The notes under the pieces were generated by a model, which had not been told where the DNA came from, did no database searches, and saw nothing but the letters and a program-made list of their open reading frames with translations. Both the position numbers and the translations under genes were made by a program. Positions 8,317 to 16,461 of a stretch of 51,517 nucleotides of DNA are shown here, in pieces. Location of the stretch: contig JAPOQD010000055.1 in the NCBI GenBank assembly GCA_026710905.1, positions 1-51,517 of the forward strand, read 5' to 3'. The stretch is from Halieaceae bacterium (GTDB lineage: Bacteria > Pseudomonadota > Gammaproteobacteria > Pseudomonadales > Halieaceae). How positions within the stretch are numbered: position 1 is the first letter of the stretch; the number at the start of each line of letters is the position of its first letter.

Positions 8317-9324
8317 CTACCTAATCATTCTTTTTAAGCTGTCGCCAAAAAAAATCTCTTGAGCCTCGCCATACATACTTTCACCATCGAGAGTCCATTC
8401 GCAGAGCTGCCCAAAAAAGGCCGCCATGTTCGGCCAGGGAGACCACATTACGGCTGCAAGTATTGTCCCCGTCAATTGATATTGATCACCTTTTTCATCG
8501 ACCATGGCAATATCATAGTGCGATGCCTGCAGGCCATCCTCACCCCTGTGGGTGAGTTTTGACATGTCCACGATATGGCGCAAATCCCCGTCGTTGAAAA
8601 TCCAACCCGTTTTGAAGATCGCCTCCTTCGGCAAACCATAACTGGCCACCAGCGGGTTTTTTTCCGGATCATCACAGCTGTTAAAGTTAAACGAACGCTT
8701 ACCGTCGGAGGAACCCCCCACTCCCCAAAGGGTCGGCGGATGCGCAAAGGCCGTTTCAGGCCGTGGCTCCCCCCAGGAGCGATCACGGAAAGAAACACAG
8801 TCGACCTTCAGCTTCTCACCTGCCAACGTTAGATCACCGCGGATATGCTGAACCTGCTCGAAGTGCGCGTTGTTGGAACGCAGCACCGGCAATTGCAACG
8901 ACTCGGTTTTCAAGTGCAAGCAGGTATTGCTATCGGGGTTCTGATAAATGATTTCGTGTTTTTTTAAGGGCTCAATAATGTTGATACGCAAATTAAGCTC
9001 GGGACAAAACAAGGATTCCTGCGTCATTTGCGGCTCCGGAATAAAGTTGAGCCAATTGAAATGCTCGCATTGCAAATGATGCTTTTTGATGCCCTTGAAA
9101 ACCCATACGCCACCCGACATAGTCTTGAGATTGGGATGGCGCCAAAAATAAATCTCGCCGTTAAGTTTCAGCTCGGGAATGTGAAAACACCACCACCAGG
9201 TTTCCGTGACGGAATAATCAGTACTCTGCCGCACACCCGTATAGGGAGCATCAATGGCATTAACCGGATCACCAAATTCCATGCCCGCAGAAGACATATA
9301 ACCCAGATTTTTTTCATCAGTCAT
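8317..9324 (-). CDS. Lipocalin-like DUF7064/AttH-CrtC-type protein, unknown function
   Basis: A 335-aa protein without signal peptide or membrane segment. It contains many Trp and aromatic residues (ETWWWCFHIP, GVWVFKGI) and the block VSFRDRSWGEPRPE followed by LWGVGGSSDGKRSFNFNS. A fixed RDRSWG-type motif in a two-half beta-rich protein is characteristic of the DUF7064/7065 and AttH/hydroxyneurosporene-synthase-like lipocalin superfamily. These proteins handle hydrophobic molecules such as carotenoids or terpenoids, but most are uncharacterised. The ATG at 9324 has a distant AGGG. The coding sequence looks clearly more A/T-rich than its neighbours. It sits alone between tRNA-Leu and the CDF gene, possibly acquired at the tRNA site. 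The family call is moderate and the function is unknown. Confidence 0.7.
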   Translation of the reverse strand: MTDEKNLGYMSSAGMEFGDPVNAIDAPYTGVRQSTDYSVTETWWWCFHIPELKLNGEIYFWRHPNLKTMSGGVWVFKGIKKHHLQCEHFNWLNFIPEPQMTQESLFCPELNLRINIIEPLKKHEIIYQNPDSNTCLHLKTESLQLPVLRSNNAHFEQVQHIRGDLTLAGEKLKVDCVSFRDRSWGEPRPETAFAHPPTLWGVGGSSDGKRSFNFNSCDDPEKNPLVASYGLPKEAIFKTGWIFNDGDLRHIVDMSKLTHRGEDGLQASHYDIAMVDEKGDQYQLTGTILAAVMWSPWPNMAAFFGQLCEWTLDGESMYGEAQEIFFGDSLKRMIR

Positions 9325-9394
9325 TCGTTGTTGCCCTCATTTTTTAAACCCAAGGGTGTTTTGCAAAAATTTCATATCTCCTCTGACTATCAAA

Positions 9395-9480
9395 TGGTGC
9401 CGAAGGCGGGACTTGAACCCGCACGAGCGTTGCTCACTACCCCCTCAAGATAGCGTGTCTACCAATTCCACCACTTCGGC
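9395..9480 (-). tRNA. tRNA-Leu (GAG)
   Basis: An 86-nt class II tRNA with encoded CCA (9397-9395). It has acceptor GCCGAAG/CTTCGGC, D-arm TGGTGGAATTGGTAGACACG, anticodon loop CTTGAGG giving GAG, a long variable arm, and T-arm GGGTTCAAGTCCC. It starts 17 bases after the secG stop, so it is probably processed from the tpiA-secG transcript, the gene order usual in gammaproteobacteria. Confidence 0.96.
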
Positions 9481-9497
9481 CGCCGTTCTTGTTCCCG

Positions 9498-9866
9498 TTA
9501 CTCGAGGCCGTCGATTACGGGGATATCACTTTCCGCTGAAAGGCCAGCGGGAATATCTTCTTCCAGGACCGGCAGGTCCTGCTCCAGGGTTTGCTCCACC
9601 GGCGCCACAAACTCCAGCTCATCCACCGGCTGAACATCGTTCCTCGCCACCATCGCCAGCCCAAAGCTGGTGGCGAAAAAGGCTACCGACAAAACAGCCG
9701 TGCCCTTGGCCAGCACATTTCCTCCGCCCTCGCTGCCGAACAGCGTCTGGGAAGCGCCGGCGCCAAAGGAAGCGCCCATTTCAGCGCCCTTGCCCTGCTG
9801 TAGCATGATCAGGCCGATGATGGCCAGGGCAATCAACAGGTGAGCGATCAACAGTAACTGTTCCAT
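9498..9866 (-). CDS. secG: Preprotein translocase subunit SecG
   Basis: SecG (122 aa) is the small inner-membrane subunit that joins SecY and SecE in the protein-export channel and helps SecA cycling. Two membrane segments are seen (LLLIAHLLIALAIIGLIMLQ and TAVLSVAFFATSFGLAMV). Between them is the conserved QQGKGAEMGASFGAGASQTLFGSEG loop, followed by an acidic, Pro-rich tail. The ATG at 9866 follows AAGGAGAGAG. It begins 10 bp after tpiA ends and runs into tRNA-Leu, a standard order. Confidence 0.97.
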   Translation of the reverse strand: MEQLLLIAHLLIALAIIGLIMLQQGKGAEMGASFGAGASQTLFGSEGGGNVLAKGTAVLSVAFFATSFGLAMVARNDVQPVDELEFVAPVEQTLEQDLPVLEEDIPAGLSAESDIPVIDGLE

Positions 9867-9876
9867 AACTCTCTCC

Positions 9877-10626
9877 TTATCCCGCCAGGGCAACGATGGC
9901 CGCAAACTCATGCGCATCCAGAGCGGCGCCACCCACCAGGCCACCGTCAATATCTTGCTGGGCAAACAACTCGGCGGCATTGGCGGCCTTCACACTACCA
10001 CCATACAGCAGGCGAAGGCGCTGGGCGGCATCGCCGCGGGCTGCGCCCAGGCAGCCCCGAATAAAAGTGTGCATCTCCTGGGCTTGACGCGGGCTTGCCG
10101 TGTGTCCGGTGCCTATGGCCCAGACAGGCTCATAGGCGATACTATCTTCCGGCCTCAATTCTTCCACCAGGGCCTGCAATTGTTCGGCGACCACTGTTTG
10201 CGCTTGCCCCGATTCGCGCTGTTCCAGGGTCTCGCCGACACAGACCACGGCCTTCAAGCCGGCCCGGTGCGCAGCTCTGCACTTGGCGGCGACCAGGGCG
10301 CTGCTTTCCCCCTGCTGCCGGCGCCGCTCCGAGTGACCGAGTATGACCCGATCACAGCCCAGTTCCGCCAGCATGGCGGCGGCCACCTCACCGGTGCAAG
10401 CCCCGCTATCGTGTTCGCTGCAATTCTGGCCGCCGACCGCGATTGCCGAAGCAGCAGTCAGGCGCAAGGCCAGGGGGACATGGACAAAAGACGGGCAAAC
10501 AGCGACTTCCGCGGTAGCTGTCTCGCAGAGGGCCATGATCTGCCGCAGCAGCGCTTCGGTCTCGCTGACGCTGCCATGCATCTTCCAGTTGCCGATGACC
10601 AGGCCTCGTCTCAACGAAGCAGGCAC
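9877..10626 (-). CDS. tpiA: Triosephosphate isomerase
   Basis: TpiA (249 aa, full length) interconverts dihydroxyacetone phosphate and glyceraldehyde 3-phosphate in glycolysis and gluconeogenesis. Landmarks: GNWKMHGS with the catalytic Lys near residue 15, VILGHSERR with the catalytic His, AYEPVWAIGTG with the catalytic Glu, and LYGGSVKAANA for phosphate binding. The start is a GTG at 10626 preceded by GGGGG at good spacing. It is followed closely by secG. The 122-bp gap to glmM shows no clear terminator. Confidence 0.97.
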   Translation of the reverse strand: MPASLRRGLVIGNWKMHGSVSETEALLRQIMALCETATAEVAVCPSFVHVPLALRLTAASAIAVGGQNCSEHDSGACTGEVAAAMLAELGCDRVILGHSERRRQQGESSALVAAKCRAAHRAGLKAVVCVGETLEQRESGQAQTVVAEQLQALVEELRPEDSIAYEPVWAIGTGHTASPRQAQEMHTFIRGCLGAARGDAAQRLRLLYGGSVKAANAAELFAQQDIDGGLVGGAALDAHEFAAIVALAG

Positions 10627-10748
10627 TTGCCATCCCCCTGCTGCAAAACGGCGGCAATCTTACTCAACTCAGCGCTGACATACAAGAAGAACAGAGACCA
10701 CCAGCCGCGCACAGCCGGATGATTTGACTCCATCGCCGGTGCGTGGGT

Positions 10749-12083
10749 TCACAGCAGAGCCTCTACCCGTTGCGCCAGTTCGCCACAAAGTTGCCGCACC
10801 TGGTCGGGCTGTTCCCCCTCGACCAGCACCCGTATCACCGGCTCGGTGCCGGAGCTTCGCAACAGCACCCGGCCGCGCTCACCCAAGGTTTTTTCCACCT
10901 TGGCGACAGCGGCAGCCAACTGCCGGTTTCCCCGCAGTATGTTGTTCTGGCCTGTCTTAACGTTGATCAAGGTTTGCGGAAATTTGCGCATATCCGATTT
11001 CAGGGTAGCAAGCTTCTCACCCCTGTTGTGCATTGCTCGCAACACTTGCAAGGCTGCCACCAGCCCATCGCCGGTGGTTGAAAATTCCGAGCAGATGATA
11101 TGCCCTGAGGACTCGCCCCCGACTCTCCAGCTCCGCTTGCGCATCTCCTCGTGTACATGCCGGTCGCCAACCTGGGCTCTGCAAAATTCAATACCTCGCT
11201 GCCGCAACCCCAATTCCATACCGAGATTGGACATGAGCGTGCCGACTACTCCATTCGCCTGTTGGTCACAGGCAATGATAAAGGTCAATTCGTCGCCGTC
11301 CACAGGCTCGCCAAGGTGGTCAACAAGTATGGCTCGATCACCGTCTCCATCCAGAGCGATGCCGAGATCGGCTGCTTCCGCCAGCACCCGCTGCTGAAGC
11401 GAGGCAAGGTCGGTGGAGCCGGCCCCGCGGTTGATGTTGAATCCATCGGGTTCAGCCCCGATCACGATCAATTCCGCGCCCAACTCCCGCAGTACACTTG
11501 GAGCGGCCTGGTAAGCCGCACCGTGCGCGCAGTCAATGACAATCCGCTCGCCACGCAATGAGAACTTGGCCGGCAAGGTGGATTTACAAAACGCAATATA
11601 GCGGGCGGCAGCGTCATCCAGCCGCCACACCTTGCCCAACTCGGCGGAGTCCACGGTGACCAGCGGTTGCTCCAGCAGCGCCTCTATGGCCAGTTCCGTC
11701 GTTTCCGGCAACTTGCAGCCATCGGCGTTGAAAAACTTGATGCCGTTGTCGTGATAGGGGTTGTGCGAGGCGCTGATGACGATTCCTCCCAGGGCTCGCT
11801 CGGTGACGGTCAGCATGGCGCAAGCCGGGGTGGGCAGGGGCCCGGCCAGGCAGACATTCACCCCGGCCGCCACCAGCCCTGCCTGCAGGGCGGCTTCAAA
11901 CAGGCAACCGGAAATACGGGTGTCCCTGGCGATTATTACCGGAGCTGTTTCCGCGGCGCCAACAGCGGATTGCCGGAAAATCCGGCCACAGGCCCAGCCC
12001 AGCATGAGTACGAATTCCGGTGTTATCGGGGCATCGCCAACCCGTCCGCGAATTCCATCAGTGCCGAAATAACGTCTGCTCAT
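10749..12083 (-). CDS. glmM: Phosphoglucosamine mutase
   Basis: GlmM (444 aa) converts glucosamine 6-phosphate to glucosamine 1-phosphate on the way to UDP-GlcNAc for peptidoglycan and LPS. Seen: N-terminal RRYFGTDGIRG, the phosphoserine loop ISASHNPYHDNG (active Ser about residue 106), the Mg loop ALDGDGDRAI, the sugar-binding GGESSGHI, and the phosphate loop LRSSGTEPVIRV. Its ATG overlaps the folP stop (ATGA, 12080-12083), indicating translational coupling. The ftsH-folP-glmM order is conserved in gammaproteobacteria. Confidence 0.98.
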   Translation of the reverse strand: MSRRYFGTDGIRGRVGDAPITPEFVLMLGWACGRIFRQSAVGAAETAPVIIARDTRISGCLFEAALQAGLVAAGVNVCLAGPLPTPACAMLTVTERALGGIVISASHNPYHDNGIKFFNADGCKLPETTELAIEALLEQPLVTVDSAELGKVWRLDDAAARYIAFCKSTLPAKFSLRGERIVIDCAHGAAYQAAPSVLRELGAELIVIGAEPDGFNINRGAGSTDLASLQQRVLAEAADLGIALDGDGDRAILVDHLGEPVDGDELTFIIACDQQANGVVGTLMSNLGMELGLRQRGIEFCRAQVGDRHVHEEMRKRSWRVGGESSGHIICSEFSTTGDGLVAALQVLRAMHNRGEKLATLKSDMRKFPQTLINVKTGQNNILRGNRQLAAAVAKVEKTLGERGRVLLRSSGTEPVIRVLVEGEQPDQVRQLCGELAQRVEALL

Positions 12084-12889
12084 GGCGGCGCCTCAACGCC
12101 CAGGCCTTGCAGGGCGGACACTATCGCCAGTGCGGCAGCGGTTTCCGCGACATCGTGAGTTCTGATTATTCCGGCGCCACGATCAGCCGCCAGCACCGCG
12201 AGGGCGAGGCTGCCCGGGAGACGATCCTCCACGGCGCACCCCGCTATCTTGTCAATCATGGATTTTCGCGACAAGCCCACAAGCAGGGGGAAACCGAGTT
12301 CACAAAGACGAGACAAACCCGCCAGCAAATCCAGATTGTGACGCAGGGTTTTGCCGAAGCCAAAGCCGGGGTCCAGCCAGATCTTACTCCGGGGAACCCC
12401 GGCGTCCATGCAGATTTGTGCACGCTCCAGCAAAAAAACGCCGGTCTCCTCAACCACGTCGTCATATTCGGGGGCAAGCTGCATGGTGTCAGGGGCGCCC
12501 TGCATATGCATCAGACAAACCCGCGCGCCGGAAGCCGCCGCTGTCGCCACCGCTCCCGGCCGGCGCAGCGCCCGCACATCGTTGATCATCCAGGCGCCCC
12601 TGGCCACGGCTTCCGCCATCAATTCCGGTGAACTTGTATCGACCGATATGTGTGGCCCAAGCTCCGCCGCCACCGCTTCCACTACCGGCAAGACCCGGTC
12701 CATTTCCTCTTGCAGGGGCACGGGAGCGGCTCCCGGACGAGTGGATTCACCACCGATATCAAGTATATCGGCCCCATCGGCCAGCATCTGCCGTGCCCGC
12801 CTCAGGCACAGGTCCACTGACAGCACCCCTTCCTCATGGAGGGCGCCGCCATCGGAAAAGGAATCGGGGGTGACATTAATCACCCCCAT
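12080..12889 (-). CDS. folP: Dihydropteroate synthase
   Basis: FolP condenses 6-hydroxymethyl-dihydropterin diphosphate with p-aminobenzoate in folate synthesis and is the sulfonamide target. Signatures: MGVINVTPDSFSDGG, DILDIGGESTRPGA, KIWLDPGFGFGKT, and GLSRKSMI. The start is uncertain. The ATG at 12889 gives 269 aa but begins directly in the first beta-strand and lacks a ribosome binding site. The frame is open further back, where the ftsH stop overlaps a CTG codon (12913-12911) preceded by GGGAAC that could start a longer protein through coupling. It overlaps glmM by four bases. Confidence 0.95.
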   Translation of the reverse strand: MGVINVTPDSFSDGGALHEEGVLSVDLCLRRARQMLADGADILDIGGESTRPGAAPVPLQEEMDRVLPVVEAVAAELGPHISVDTSSPELMAEAVARGAWMINDVRALRRPGAVATAAASGARVCLMHMQGAPDTMQLAPEYDDVVEETGVFLLERAQICMDAGVPRSKIWLDPGFGFGKTLRHNLDLLAGLSRLCELGFPLLVGLSRKSMIDKIAGCAVEDRLPGSLALAVLAADRGAGIIRTHDVAETAAALAIVSALQGLGVEAPP

Positions 12890-12909
12890 GATTTGCAGGC
12901 TGGGTTCTT

Positions 12910-14838
12910 TCAGTGTTCCCGTACCGGGCCACCGATGGGAGAGTTGGAACCCTGGTCCTTGTCGGTCTGGGCTGCTTCGCCCTCGGAGCCGGCATTGGGG
13001 TCGTTGTCCCAATCACTTGGCAGGTCGGGTTCCCTGCCTTCCATGACGGCATCCAGTTGCCCCGCGTCCAGCGTCTCATACTTCATCAGGGCTTTGGCCA
13101 TCAGATGCAGTTTATCCACGTTGTCCTGCAGGAGTTGCTGCGCGGTTGCGTAACACTCATCAATGATGCTGCGCACCTCTTCATCGATCTGCTTGGCGGT
13201 TTCATTCGCAACCGACTTGCTTTGTGAAGCCGCACTGCGGCCGAGAAAGATTTCTTCGGGGCCTTCGTCATACTTCAGCGGGCCCATCCGCTCCGACAAA
13301 CCCCACTTGGTTACCATATTGCGCGCAACTTCCGTGGCCCGTTCGATATCGTTGGCGGCGCCGGTGGTGACCCCCTCTTTTCCCAGGGTCATCTCTTCGG
13401 CGACGCGGCCTCCGAACAGGCTGCAGATTTGGCTGATGATGTGACGCCGGCTGTGGCTGTAGCGGTCTTCCTCGGGCAGAAACATGGTTACGCCCAGCGC
13501 CCGGCCACGGGGAATGATGCTGACCTTGTAGACCGGGTCGTGTTCCGGTAACAGGCGGCCGACAATGGCATGGCCCGCCTCGTGGTATGCGGTATTGCGT
13601 TTCTCTTCCTCGGACATGACCATGGATTTGCGCTCGGCGCCCATCATGATCTTGTCCTTGGCCAGTTCAAACTGATCCATGCCGACCAGGCGCACATTGG
13701 CGCGGGCTGCCAACAGTGCGGCCTCGTTGACCAGGTTGGCAAGGTCGGCGCCCGAGAACCCGGGGGTGCCACGGGCGATGATGGCGGCTTTTACATCCTC
13801 GTCCAGGGGCACTTTACGCATGTGCACCTTGATGATCTGCTCGCGGCCGCGGATATCGGGCAGGCCAACCACCACCTGTCGGTCAAAACGTCCTGGGCGC
13901 AGCAGCGCCGGGTCCAGCACATCCGGGCGGTTGGTGGCGGCAATCACGATCACCCCGTCGTTGACTTCGAAGCCATCCATTTCCACCAGCAACTGGTTCA
14001 GCGTTTGCTCGCGCTCGTCGTGGCCTCCACCGAGGCCGGCGCCGCGGTGACGGCCCACCGCATCGATTTCATCGATAAAGATAATGCAGGGGGCTTGCTT
14101 CTTGGCCTGATCGAACATGTCCCGAACCCGCGATGCGCCCACGCCCACGAACATCTCGACGAAATCGGAACCGGAAATGGAAAAGAAAGGCACCTTGGCC
14201 TCCCCGGCAATGGCCTTGGCCAACAAGGTTTTCCCCGTCCCCGGTTGCCCCACCATCAACACGCCCCGTGGAATGCGGCCACCAAGGCGCTCGAATTTAC
14301 GGGGGTCGCGCAGGAATTCGACCAGTTCCTGCACATCTTCCTTGGCCTCGTCCACACCCGCCACATCGGCGAAAGTCGTGGTGATCTGGTCTTCACCCAG
14401 CAGCCGCGCCTTGCTCTTGCCGAAACTCATGGGGCCGCCCCGGCCGCCAGCTCCGCCCTGCATCTGCCGCATGAAGAACATGAACACAGCGATAATAATC
14501 AGAATCGGGAAACAGGCCACCAACAATTGGGTCCACAGGCTTTGCTGTTCGGGCTTGCGGCCTTCGATTTCCACCCGGTGCTCAATCAGGTCGTCGATCA
14601 GCTTGGGGTCTTCCAGCATCGGGCGCACAGTTTCAAAGCTGGTGTTGTTGTAGCGCTCGCCGCGAATGGTGAGGCCGTCGACAACGACTTTCCTGACCTG
14701 ATCGCTGCGAATCTCTTCGATGAACGAGGAGTAGTCCAGCCGCTCGGCGGGTTGCCTGACATTGAAGTTCCGGAACACAGACATCAGCACCGCCGCTATC
14801 ACCAGCCACAGCAGAATATTTTTTGTCAAATCGTTCAA
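12910..14838 (-). CDS. ftsH: ATP-dependent zinc metalloprotease FtsH
   Basis: FtsH (642 aa) is the membrane-anchored AAA+ protease that degrades misfolded membrane proteins and regulators such as LpxC and sigma-32. Domains: TM1 near residues 8-22, a periplasmic domain to about 100, TM2 near 105-123, an AAA+ module with Walker A GQPGTGKT (197-204) and Walker B FIDEID (254-259), the arginine-finger region RPGRFDR, and a zinc site HEAGH (419-423). The start codon is TTG at 14838 with AGGGG upstream; homologues begin MNDMAKN, so this start is convincing. Walker A has Gln where Pro is usual. The stop lies against folP. Confidence 0.98.
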   Translation of the reverse strand: MNDLTKNILLWLVIAAVLMSVFRNFNVRQPAERLDYSSFIEEIRSDQVRKVVVDGLTIRGERYNNTSFETVRPMLEDPKLIDDLIEHRVEIEGRKPEQQSLWTQLLVACFPILIIIAVFMFFMRQMQGGAGGRGGPMSFGKSKARLLGEDQITTTFADVAGVDEAKEDVQELVEFLRDPRKFERLGGRIPRGVLMVGQPGTGKTLLAKAIAGEAKVPFFSISGSDFVEMFVGVGASRVRDMFDQAKKQAPCIIFIDEIDAVGRHRGAGLGGGHDEREQTLNQLLVEMDGFEVNDGVIVIAATNRPDVLDPALLRPGRFDRQVVVGLPDIRGREQIIKVHMRKVPLDEDVKAAIIARGTPGFSGADLANLVNEAALLAARANVRLVGMDQFELAKDKIMMGAERKSMVMSEEEKRNTAYHEAGHAIVGRLLPEHDPVYKVSIIPRGRALGVTMFLPEEDRYSHSRRHIISQICSLFGGRVAEEMTLGKEGVTTGAANDIERATEVARNMVTKWGLSERMGPLKYDEGPEEIFLGRSAASQSKSVANETAKQIDEEVRSIIDECYATAQQLLQDNVDKLHLMAKALMKYETLDAGQLDAVMEGREPDLPSDWDNDPNAGSEGEAAQTDKDQGSNSPIGGPVREH

Positions 14839-14965
14839 GGCGCCAACCCCTGTCTATCGCCTGGAGGGTGGGCTCACTGAAACTGGAGCCGCTCCCCAAG
14901 CGTGAAAGTGGAATGTACTACAGAAGCCGCGCAATCGCCATGACCGAGCCGGCCGGTGTGAGCAC

Positions 14966-15613
14966 TCAATGGCCGGTTTCGGGGGTTGGAATTCCCCGCC
15001 AGTCCCGCGCCACCAGGTACAGCTCCCTCGAACCCGGCCGGGAAGCTGCGGGTTTACGGGTGCGAACCCTGGCAAACCCTGCCCTGCAGTGTTGTAACAA
15101 TTGTTCAAAGCCCTCTCCCTGAAACACCTTGCTAACGAAGCAGCCACCGGGACGCAGCACCTGCTGCGCCAGTTCCAGCGCCAGTTCCACCAGGTACATG
15201 GAGCGCGGCTGATCGATGGCGCTCATACCACTCATATTGGGCGCCATATCGGAAATAACAAGGTCTGCCGCGTTTTGGTCAAGCAAACCGGCAACCTGCT
15301 CGAATACCTCGGGGTCGGTGAAATCTCCCTGCACGAACGCAACGCCGGGTATCGGTTCCATGGGTAGCAGGTCGGAAGCGGCGACGCAGCCGGCGTGACC
15401 CACAAGCTTCACGGCCACTTGCGACCAGCCGCCGGGGGCGGCGCCGAGATCCAGCACCGTCATGCCGGGCCGGATCAGGCACTCCCGTTCCTGCAACTCC
15501 AGCAATTTGTAGCAGGCGCGGGAGCGATAGCCCTCCCGTTGCGCACGCTGTACGTAGGGGTCCGAATGGTGTTGCCTGAGCCAGGCCTTGCTGGATGATT
15601 TCTTTCGCGTCAT
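14966..15613 (-). CDS. rlmE: 23S rRNA (uridine(2552)-2'-O)-methyltransferase RlmE (FtsJ)
   Basis: RlmE (215 aa) methylates U2552 in the A loop of 23S rRNA using S-adenosylmethionine, late in 50S assembly. Seen: N-terminal basic SSSKAWLRQHHSDPYV, RSRACYKLLELQE, motif I VLDLGAAPGGWSQVA, VISDMAPNMSG with the catalytic Asp, and GGCFVSKVFQGEG with the catalytic Lys. The ATG at 15613 (MTRKKSSSKAW) is chosen over a longer open frame. It is upstream of ftsH on the same strand (127-bp gap) and divergent from yhbY by 50 bp, a conserved arrangement. Confidence 0.97.
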   Translation of the reverse strand: MTRKKSSSKAWLRQHHSDPYVQRAQREGYRSRACYKLLELQERECLIRPGMTVLDLGAAPGGWSQVAVKLVGHAGCVAASDLLPMEPIPGVAFVQGDFTDPEVFEQVAGLLDQNAADLVISDMAPNMSGMSAIDQPRSMYLVELALELAQQVLRPGGCFVSKVFQGEGFEQLLQHCRAGFARVRTRKPAASRPGSRELYLVARDWRGIPTPETGH

Positions 15614-15663
15614 GGTGTTTGTAGAATACCGCGCCCGCAGCCACAGGTCTCGGCCCGTTCGCC

Positions 15664-15978
15664 ATGTCAAAAACCGAAAGATCGAAAACCAGCCGGCGGC
15701 AATTGCGCGCCATCGGTCATCGGCTCCGCCCGGTAGTGACCGTAGCCGCGCGAGGGCTCAGTGACGCAGTCATGCAGGAGTTGGAGCGCGCCCTGGATGA
15801 CCATGAACTGATCAAGGTCAAATTACCCGCCGGCGCCCGCCGGACCCGTCAGGCGATGGCCGCGGAACTGTGCGGCAAGTCCGGGGCCGAGCTGCTGCAA
15901 TCGGTGGGCAATGTCATCCTGATTCTGCGCCGCAGCGCCGAGCCGAACCCCAAGCTATCCAATCTGATGCGGGTTTAG
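15664..15978 (+). CDS. yhbY: Ribosome assembly RNA-binding protein YhbY (CRM domain)
   Basis: A 104-aa CRS1/YhbY domain protein that binds pre-50S particles. Seen: LRAIGHRLRPVVTVAARGLS near the start, then ALDDHELIKVKLPAGARR, and a C-terminal GNVILILRRSAEPNPKLSNL with the GxxxxLYR-like position. It is the only plus-strand gene in the housekeeping block, divergent from rlmE and convergent with greA (6-bp gap). Confidence 0.95.
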   Translation: MSKTERSKTSRRQLRAIGHRLRPVVTVAARGLSDAVMQELERALDDHELIKVKLPAGARRTRQAMAAELCGKSGAELLQSVGNVILILRRSAEPNPKLSNLMRV

Positions 15979-15984
15979 GCGGGG

Positions 15985-16461
15985 TTACAGATAGTGAACC
16001 TGATCGACCTCGTACTCGATTTCACCGCCGGGGGCATTAACCACCACAATATCTCCCTCTTCCTTGCCGATCAGCGCCCGGGCGATGGGAGAAGTCACAG
16101 AGACCTTGCCGCTTTTGATATCGGCTTCATCCTCACCGACGATCTGGTAGCGAACCGGTTGCCCTGTGCTGGCGTTGACCAGGTCCACTGTGGCCCCGAA
16201 AATCACTTTGCCGGAGCTATTGAGCCGGCTGATATCGATCACCTGGGCTTCCGCCAGTTTTCTTTCGATCTCCATGATGCGGCCTTCCACAAAGCCCTGC
16301 TGTTCCCTGGCTGCGTGGTACTCGGCGTTCTCCTTGAGATCGCCGTGGGCGCGGGCTTCGGCGATGGCATTGCTGATGCGCGGGCGCTCCTCCCGCTTGA
16401 GCTGTTCCAATTCGGCGCGTAGAGCGGCTTCTCCGGCCACCGTCATGGGAACTGTGTTCAT
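15985..16461 (-). CDS. greA: Transcription elongation factor GreA
   Basis: GreA (158 aa) rescues backtracked RNA polymerase by stimulating transcript cleavage. The N-terminal coiled coil contains [20 protein letters not shown] and [20 protein letters not shown], with the acidic tip Asp/Glu pair. The C-terminal globular domain has [18 protein letters not shown]. Its ATG overlaps the carB stop (ATGA, 16458-16461), so it is the last gene of a carA-carB-greA operon. Confidence 0.97.
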   Translation of the reverse strand: MNTVPMTVAGEAALRAELEQLKREERPRISNAIAEARAHGDLKENAEYHAAREQQGFVEGRIMEIERKLAEAQVIDISRLNSSGKVIFGATVDLVNASTGQPVRYQIVGEDEADIKSGKVSVTSPIARALIGKEEGDIVVVNAPGGEIEYEVDQVHYL

